Below, piece by piece: positions 9,801 through 18,800 of a DNA stretch of 64,000 nt (position 1 is its first letter; each line of letters opens with the position of its first letter). Below the pieces are notes generated by a model, which was not told where the DNA came from, did not search any database, and worked only from the letters and a program-made list of their open reading frames with translations. The DNA comes from CAIYUC01 sp963682005 (lineage in GTDB: Bacteria > Bacteroidota > Bacteroidia > Bacteroidales > FEN-979): contig OY820914.1 in the NCBI GenBank assembly GCA_963682005.1, positions 434,001 through 498,000 of the forward strand, read 5' to 3'. The position numbers and the translations under genes are program-made.

Positions 9801-12800
9801 AAACAGCACCCGGAGGATCAGCGGTGACCGTTATGCTCACAGGCAGATTTGCATTAACTGTCATTGCAATATCATTTGAGGTTGCCGGGTTTCCGGAAGG
9901 ACAGATGGCATTTGAAATCAACTCACATCTAACTACATCACCATCTTCAGGTATATAATTAAATACAGCATCGTTTATTCCTTTATTTATGTTATTAACC
10001 TTCCATTGATACTGAGGATTTGATCCTCCATTTACTGGTATTGCTGAAAAATCAACTGAAGTTCCAGAACACACTGCTCCCGAGGGGCTTGATACTATTG
10101 AAACACCGATTTGAAGAAGCGGATTGACAACCATGCCAATCTTGTTTGAAACAACAGGGTTTCCAATCGTACACATCAAATCAGATGTCAATTCACAATA
10201 AATGGTATCATTGTTTGAAGGGGGATAAGTGAATTCTGATCCTGCAGTTCCGGCCAATATCCCGTTAACATACCAGTGATACAGTGGAACAGATCCCCCA
10301 TTAAGAGAAATTGCTGTAAAAATTACAGAACTCCCGAAGCATACCTCCCCGTCAGGACTTGCAATTATGGTAACACTGACCGGTTCATTCGGATTGACGG
10401 TCATAACGACAGGGACCGAGGTGGCCGGATTTCCGGAAGTACACATTTCAGCTGAGGTCAATTCGCATGTAACAATATCTGCATTCAACGGGGTCGTTGT
10501 AAATACACTGCTGTTAACCCCTGTATCCAGTCCATTGAGTTTCCATTGAAATGAAGGATCCAGGCCTCCATTTATAGGATCCGCTGTATAAGTCACCGGT
10601 GTCCCTGCGCAAACAATACCCGGAGGATCCGCAGACACCATCACGCCCACGGGAATTACCTGTTTAACTTTTATTGAAATACTGTTTGATATTGCCGGGT
10701 TCCCTGAGGGGCAATCCTCGTCAGAGGTGAGTTCGCAGGTCACAACATCTCCCTCGGCAGGAGAATAGATGAATACCGGGCTATCCGGGCCTGTGCCAAT
10801 GGAATTGACCATCCACTTGTATTTGGGGCTTGCTCCCGCATTAACCGCCGAAGCAGAATATGTTACTGTTGTGCCAGCACAGACAGAATCCGAATGATCT
10901 GCTGATATAGTCAAACTGACCGGCAGGACAGGATTAACCGTTACGGAGATAGTATTGGATATAGCAGGGCTTCCCGTTGCACAGGTCGCTCCGGAAATGA
11001 GTTCACAGTAAACTATATCATTGTTGGCGGGTTGATACATGTAATTTCCACTTATCTCACCTGTAAGAATAGTGTTGACATACCAGTGAAAGATCGGCAC
11101 GGGGCCTCCATTTACTGCCACAGCAGAAAATGTCACGTGTGTTCCGCTACAAACCGGCCCTGGCGGATTCGATGATATGCTGACTCCTACCGGCATGCCA
11201 GGATTGACAGTCATCCCTATGGCATTTGAAACAGCCGGGTTTCCAATTGTGCATAATGCATTTGAAACCATTTCACAAGTTACGATATCACTATTTAGCG
11301 GTATATAACTGAATGTTGAATTGTTTGAACCTGAATTATTGCCATTGACTTTCCATTGATAGGCTGGTGTATTTCCTCCATTGACCGGAATTGCTGTATA
11401 ATCTACCGTTGTTCCTTCACAAACCGGTCCGAACGGGCTTGAAATAATGGAAAGGTTGACTGGTAGGACAGGATTCACCGTCATTATTATATCATTGGAA
11501 ACAGCAGGATTACCCTGAGGGCATCCTACATCAGAAATAAGCTGGCACGAAATTACATCTCCCTCAATAGGAATAAACTGGAAAAGCGGGCTGTCAGTCC
11601 CTGCTGGTGCTCCATTCACACTCCAATGATAAACAGGTGCTATTCCGCCATTGACGGCAGCAGCAGAAAATGAAACGCTCGTAGTTGCGCATACGGGGCC
11701 AGGGGGATTTGCAGAAATGGTGACGCTGACCGGTGAATTGGGGATTACGGTTATGCTGATGCTTCCGGAAACGGCTGGATTACCGCTCGTGCATGCAAGG
11801 TCCGAATTCATAACACAAAGAACATTATCCCCCTGTGCCGGAACATAGGTGAATGTTGAACTGTTCGTTCCTGCATTGATGTTATTCACTTTCCATTGAT
11901 AGGAAGGAGATGAGCCACCATTTAAAGGAGTCGCTTCAAGTATTACAGGGACTCCCGCACAAACGGAGGCTGACGGACTTATAGAAATGGATACTCCGAC
12001 AGGGATGTTGGAGTTGACATTCATGACCAGAGGAGATGAGGCTGCAGGATTTCCGGTTGAGCAGGTGGCATCGGAGGTCAGTTCACAAATGATTATGTCG
12101 CCATCGACAGGTGTAAAAGGGAATCCGGGGGTATTGCTTCCTGAAGGTGTTTCATTGACTTTCCAAAGATATACAGGATTTGATCCACCATTAACAGGGT
12201 GAGCCGTATAGGTCACCACAGTGCCGGCGCACACCGCGCCTTCCGGAACAGCTGTAACTGATATGCTGACTGGCTTAGACGGATTAACAGCCATGAACAG
12301 CGGGTTGGAAGTTGCAGGACTGCCTGTCGGACACATAATATTCGAGGACATTTCACATGTAACAAGGTCTCCGTTTACAGGGATATAGGTAAACATACCT
12401 GCATTCGTTCCTGCATTGGCCCCATTCACTTTCCACTGGTAGGAAGGGGAAGATCCCCCATTCATAGGAGTTGCAGTCAATGTCACCGACGAGCCTTCAC
12501 ATACTGCTGTTGTGGGACTTACTGCAATGGTTACGCCTACAATCTGATACGGATTTACTGTCATGACAACAGGAGATGATACAGCAGGGTTTCCTGTCGG
12601 GCACCTTGCATTGGAAATCAGTTCACAGGTAACGATATCGCCATCCATTGGAGAATAACCATATGAAGTGGTTCCTGAACCAACATCCAGGCCATTTACT
12701 TTCCAGCGGTAAACCGGGGCTGTGCCTTCATTGACAGGGTATGCAGTAAAAGTCACTGTCGTTCCGGTACAAACTATATTTCCCGGACTTGCCAAAACAC

Positions 12801-15800
12801 TTATACTAACCGGGAGATTCGGATATACCACTTCTGAAATCTCATTGGATATTGCCATGTTCCCGCTGGCGCACGTCGCATTGGAGGTCAGCACACATTT
12901 CACAAGATCTCCGTCCTCCGGAGGATATATGAATACAGGATTATCTCCACCGGCATTTGCATTGTTCACTTTCCATTGATAAGTCGGGCCCGGGCCTCCG
13001 TTAAAAGGAATCGCAGTAAAGCTGACCGGTGTCCCGTCACAGACAGGTGTGGTTGGACTTACAATGATTGACACTTCTACCGGGACCGGAAGGACCGTCA
13101 TGATGATGGCATTGGATGTGGCGGGATTCCCCGTGGCGCAGAATACATCCGATGTTAATGTACAGGAGATAATATCGCCGTTTTGAGGAAAATATGTGTA
13201 GGTCGGATTGTTTAAGCCGACAATATCCCCATTTTTCCTCCATTGGTAGATGGAAGCATTCCCTGGATTTACCGCAGCTGCCGTATAGGTTACTGACGTC
13301 TCGTCGCAAATCCATCCCGCCGGGTCGGCCGTTATATTCAAACTGACAGGGAGAACAGGCCGGACATGGGCAGTAATTGGATTTGACAAGGCCGAATTTC
13401 CGCTTGAACATGTCGCATTGGATGTGATCCTGCAGGTAATAACATCACCATTGGCAGGTGTATATGAATAAACCAGAGCATTCGGTCCGACAATATTCCC
13501 GTTCACCTTCCACTGAAACGTGGGGTTTGATCCGCCGTTGACCGGTGTGGCGGTATAGGTCACCAGCGTACCGGCGCATATTGTATCAGGTAAGTTTGCC
13601 GCAATAGTTATACTCACCGGAATCGGGAGGACCACCATGGTAACGGAAGTTGCTGTTGCAGGGTTTCCTGTACCACAGGTAAGGTTTGAAAGCATCGTAC
13701 AGGTGACTATATCGCCATTTACAGGGGAATAGCTGTAAACCGGATTATTTCCTCCCACAGGAAGATTGTTGACATTCCATTGATAAACCGGGGTTGATCC
13801 TCCATTCACCGGAATGGCCGTATATGTGACCGGAGTCCCGTCACAAACTTCCCCAGCAGGGTTAACATTAATGCTGACGCTTACAGGGAAAGAGGACCCA
13901 ATTATCATTTTGATCTGATTTGAAGTCGCGGGACTCCCTGTAATACAGCTTTCATTTGATGTGAGTTTGCAGGTAATGATATCGTCATTGGCGGGAATAT
14001 AAGAATAGGTTGAACTGTTCCCCCCAAGAATGAAGCCGTTCACCTTCCATTGATAGATTGGTGAAAGACCACCATTCACTGCGTTGGCTGTAAAGGTCAC
14101 AGGGAATCCCAGGCAGGCGGGATTGGAGGAGCAGGTGATGGATACACTGACCGGCTGATATGATTTGACTATCATGGTAACCGGGTTCGACATGGCAGGG
14201 CTGCCAGAGGCGCAACCATAATTTGAGATCAGTTCACATGTCACAACATCATTGTTGGATGGTGTGTAGGTGAAAAATGGCTGATTGCCGGGCAACAGCA
14301 TTCCATTTACCCTCCATTTATAAACCGGGGTCGATCCGCCATTGGTGGCTGTAGCGGAAAAGGTTACCGTTTGCCCCTGGCATGCAGGATTTACTGAGGG
14401 GGAAATGCTGATGCTGACCGGAAAGTCAGAACTTACCGTCATGATCACCCAATTCGATTGAACCGGGTTATTGTTCACACAAGGGATGCTTGAGATAAGT
14501 GAACAGGTCACTGTATCACCATTTTGAGGAACATATGTAAACACGCTGCTGTTTGAGCCTGCATTTACCCCTCTTACTTTCCACTGATAAACCGGTGATG
14601 ATCCTGCATTGGTACAAGTTGCAGTAAAAGTTACAGTTGTCCCTGCACAAACAGGATTATTCGATGCACCAATGGTAATCCCGGCTGCGACCGGCTGAAA
14701 TACGGTCATCGTAACTGAATTCGAATTCGCAGGGTTGTTCAGCGTGCAAGGCTCACCCGATGTCAGCTGGCAGGATACCACGTCGCCGTTTGAAGGCAAA
14801 TAGGTAAATGTTTGCAGACCAGTTCCGGCACTGTTACTATTTACCTTCCATTGATAAACTGGATTTGTTCCTCCATTAAAAGGATGTGCTGTGAAAGTGA
14901 CAGCAGTGCCCTGACATCCGGGGTTCGCAGAGCAGGTAATGGCAACGCTGACCGGCAGGACAGGAGAGAATGACATGACGATGGCATTAGACAATGCAGG
15001 ATTCCCGGAAGTACAAGCCAGGTTTGAAGTAAGCTGACATGTCACAATGTCTCCATACATCGGCACAAAAGTATATGACGGGCTTATGCAAGGAGCATTG
15101 AATCCATTTACCATCCACTGATAGGCAGGGGTGGTTCCTCCATTGACAGGGGTTGCAATGTAAGTTATGGATTGGCCCTGGCAGGGAGGATTGCTGGTAG
15201 CAGCAATGTTCACACTTACAGGAAAATTCTCTGCAACAGTCATAATGATGGGGGTGGAAATCGCAGGGTTGCCAGCTACACAAGCAGCATTCGACGTGAG
15301 CTGACAGGTAATAACATCACCATCACCAGGCGTATAGTTAAATACAGGTAAATTTGCTCCAGCAGTCAAGCCATTGACATTCCACAGGTAAGTCGGAGAT
15401 GTACCTCCGTTTACAGGCAGCGCCGTATAGGTAACCACAGTACCTCCGCAAACAGGATTTCCTGAAGCTGAGACAGAGACAGAGACCGGGGAGTTAGGAC
15501 TGACTGTCATCGTAATTGTATTCGAATTAGCTGTATTGGTGGAAAGGCAGATCGCATTTGAAATAATGCTGCACGTTACGAGATCCCCATTTACAGGAAT
15601 ATAACTATAGGTAGGGCTGTTTGTTCCAACGTTGAATGAATTAACCTTCCACTGATAAATAGGAGCTGTTCCGCCGTTAAAAGGTGTAGCCGTATATGTG
15701 ACCGTAGTTCCCTGGCAGACCGGATTTGCTGAGGCCGTGATTGATAAGCTGACAGGCATATAGGGGTTAACGACCATGGTGATGGAGTTTGAAGTTGCCG

Positions 15801-18800
15801 GATTTCCGGTACGGCATGTTTCATTTGACGTCAATTGACAACTTATAATATCTCCGTTTACAGGAATATAAGTGTAAGTCGGAAAATTATTACCGGGAAT
15901 AGTGTTTCCTTTATTTTTCCACCTGTAAACGGGGCTGGATCCTCCGTTTACAATAGTAGCAGTAAAGGTGACCGTGCTTCCCTGACAGGTTGGATTCTGG
16001 GATGCTTCAATAGTGATCGAGACCGGTTTCAAAGGGAAAACTGTCATGCCTATTGCATTGGAAGTTGCAGGATTGCCAGTTGCGCAAGTCTGGTCAGAGG
16101 TCAATACACAGGTTACAACATCGTCATTCAGGGGGGCATATTGATATGTAGAAGAATTATTGCCTTTATTAATTCCATTGACTTTCCATTGATAGTTAGG
16201 GGAACTACCTCCATTTACGATGGTTGCTGTGAACACAACCAGAGTTCCTGCACATATATTATTCTTGTCTTCAACAATTGTTATACTTACCGGAAGTCCT
16301 GCGCTGGCATTCATGACAATTTTATTCGAATTTGCAGGATTGTTGCAAATGCATGCCTGGTTCGACGTAAGTGTGCACATGACTGTATCCCCGTTTTGAG
16401 GCTGATAGATAAATACAGGATTATTGCCGCCTGTCAGAACGCCATTTACCTTCCAGTGATAAATCGGTGCTGTACCACCATTTACAGGTGTGGCCGTATA
16501 TGTTACTTCTTCTCCGATACAGAATGGATTGACAGAGGAGACAATGGAGACATTAACGGGTTGTTCGGCCCTTACAATGATGACTATCTGGTTGGATATG
16601 GCCGGATTACCGCTAATACACGTGGCATTTGATGTAAGTTGACATGTTATGACATCCCCATCGGAAGGAATAAATGTGTAGGTAGGTTGGTCTGAACCAA
16701 CATGCAGGCCGTTCACTCTCCAGAAATAGGATGGAGCCGTACCGCCATTCGTAGGTACCGCAGTAAAAGTTACAATACTTCCGACACAAATAGGATTGGT
16801 AGATGCACTGATGGAAACAGCTACCGGTTGAGGAGGAGTAACAGTCATTGTAATTGAGTTGGAGACGCCTGGTTTAGGCAATGCACAGTCCAGGCTGGAA
16901 GTCACTACACAGGTAACCAAATCACCATTAACCGGGATATAATTAAATGTACGGTTATTCATCCCGCTATTGATGCCGTTTACTTTCCATTGATATGAAG
17001 GTGCTGAACCGCCATTAACGCAGGAAGCAGTATATGTTACAGATGATCCTTCACAGACGGGGTTCTTCGAGGCAGTGATTGAAACACTAAATGGGAGGGT
17101 TGAACTCGAGGACATAATAATCTGGTTTGAAGCGACGGGATTTGATCCACTGATACAGGTCGCGTTTGAGGTCATCCAGCACTGCACAACATCTCCATTT
17201 GCAGGTGATTGAGTAAACACAGGACTATTGGTCCCCGCATCCAATCCATTAACCTTCCACAGGTAGGTTGGGTTCAATCCACCATTTAACGGGGCTGCTG
17301 TAAAAGTTACTGATGAACCTTCGCAAAAAGGATTGTTACTGGCAGAGATTGTAATTGCTGCAGGTAAGTTTGCACTGACATTCATCGTTACGGGTAGCGA
17401 GATCGCAGGACTCCCATACACACAGGTTGCATTCGATGTAACCTGGCATGTCACGACATCGCCGTTTACCGGGGTGTTGGAAAAGACAGGATTATTTGTT
17501 CCGGCGTTGACCCCGTTAACTTTCCACTGGTACACCGGTAAAGTTCCCTCATTGACCGGAGTAGCCGTATACATAACCATCGAACCCTGGCAAACAGGGT
17601 TTGGCGACGCAACGATTGAGATACTGGCCGGCGTTGAGGTGTTCACTGTCATGTAAATTGGATTTGAATTTGCCGGACCTGTATTACAGCTAATGCTTGA
17701 ATTCATCAACAATGTAACATAATCGCCATTCTGAGGATTATATGTATAGGTCGAACTTGTGGCCCCGTTTACTATGGTGCCATTGACCTTCCATTGATAA
17801 GTAGGAGAAATTCCTCCGTTTGAGGAACTGGATGTGAACGTAACTGAGGTGCCCTGGCAGAAAGGATTGGCTGTTGCCGTGATTGAAACAGTTGCTGTCA
17901 GAGAAGCACTCACGGTCATGGTAATGGAATTTGATGTGACAGGATTAACCGTTACACACATTAAATTGGAGGTAAGTGTGCAGGTGACGACATCATTGTT
18001 TGCCGGTGTATAAATGAGCACTGAACTATTGCTTCCGGAATTCAATCCATTTATTTTCCATTGATATGTAGGTGATGATCCTCCGTTTACCGCTGTTGCT
18101 GTAAAAGTAACTACTGCTCCCTGACACACAGGGTTTGTGTATGTAACGATCGAGATCCCTGCGGGAACATTAGGGTTTACATTCATTGTGATCACATTTG
18201 AAGTGACCGGGTTGGTAACCGGGCAGGGTATACTGGAAGTAAGCTGACATGTCACCAGATCCCCATTCATTGGGATATATGAAAAAGTTGTCTGGTTGCT
18301 CCCAACAGCTGTACCATTTACTTTCCATTGATACAATGACGCCGTTCCTGCGTTCACCGGTGTAGCAGTAAAATTTACTGTTTGTCCCTGACATGTCGGA
18401 TTCGCTGAAGACACAATAGAAACACTTACAGGTAAATATGGATAAACGGTCATCAAAATCTTGTTGGAGGTTGCCGGGTTCCCCGTTGCACAAGAATTGC
18501 TTGAATTAAGGTAACATATAATGCTGTCGTTATTGGATGGCTTGTAACTATATTCCTGGGCGACACCTGTCGGGACTCCATTAACATGCCATTGATAACC
18601 GGGAGAAGCACCACCGTTGACAGGGTGTGCTGTAAAAGTAACCGTTTCGCCAAGGCATGAAGGGTTAGACGAGGCTGATATCGTGTTGCTTACCGGAAGA
18701 GCCAGACTGACAATCATGGTGATCGCATTTGATGTGGCCGGGTTTCCGGACGTACAGCTGGCATTGGATACCAACTGGCAAGTTATAATATCGCCATTAT

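Noticed and set aside
15835..16632. 265-codon open frame on the plus strand inside the FISUMP giant
   Set aside because: It mirrors the Ig repeat codons on the other strand and is one of dozens of such frames across both arrays. It has no signal, domain or start context of its own.
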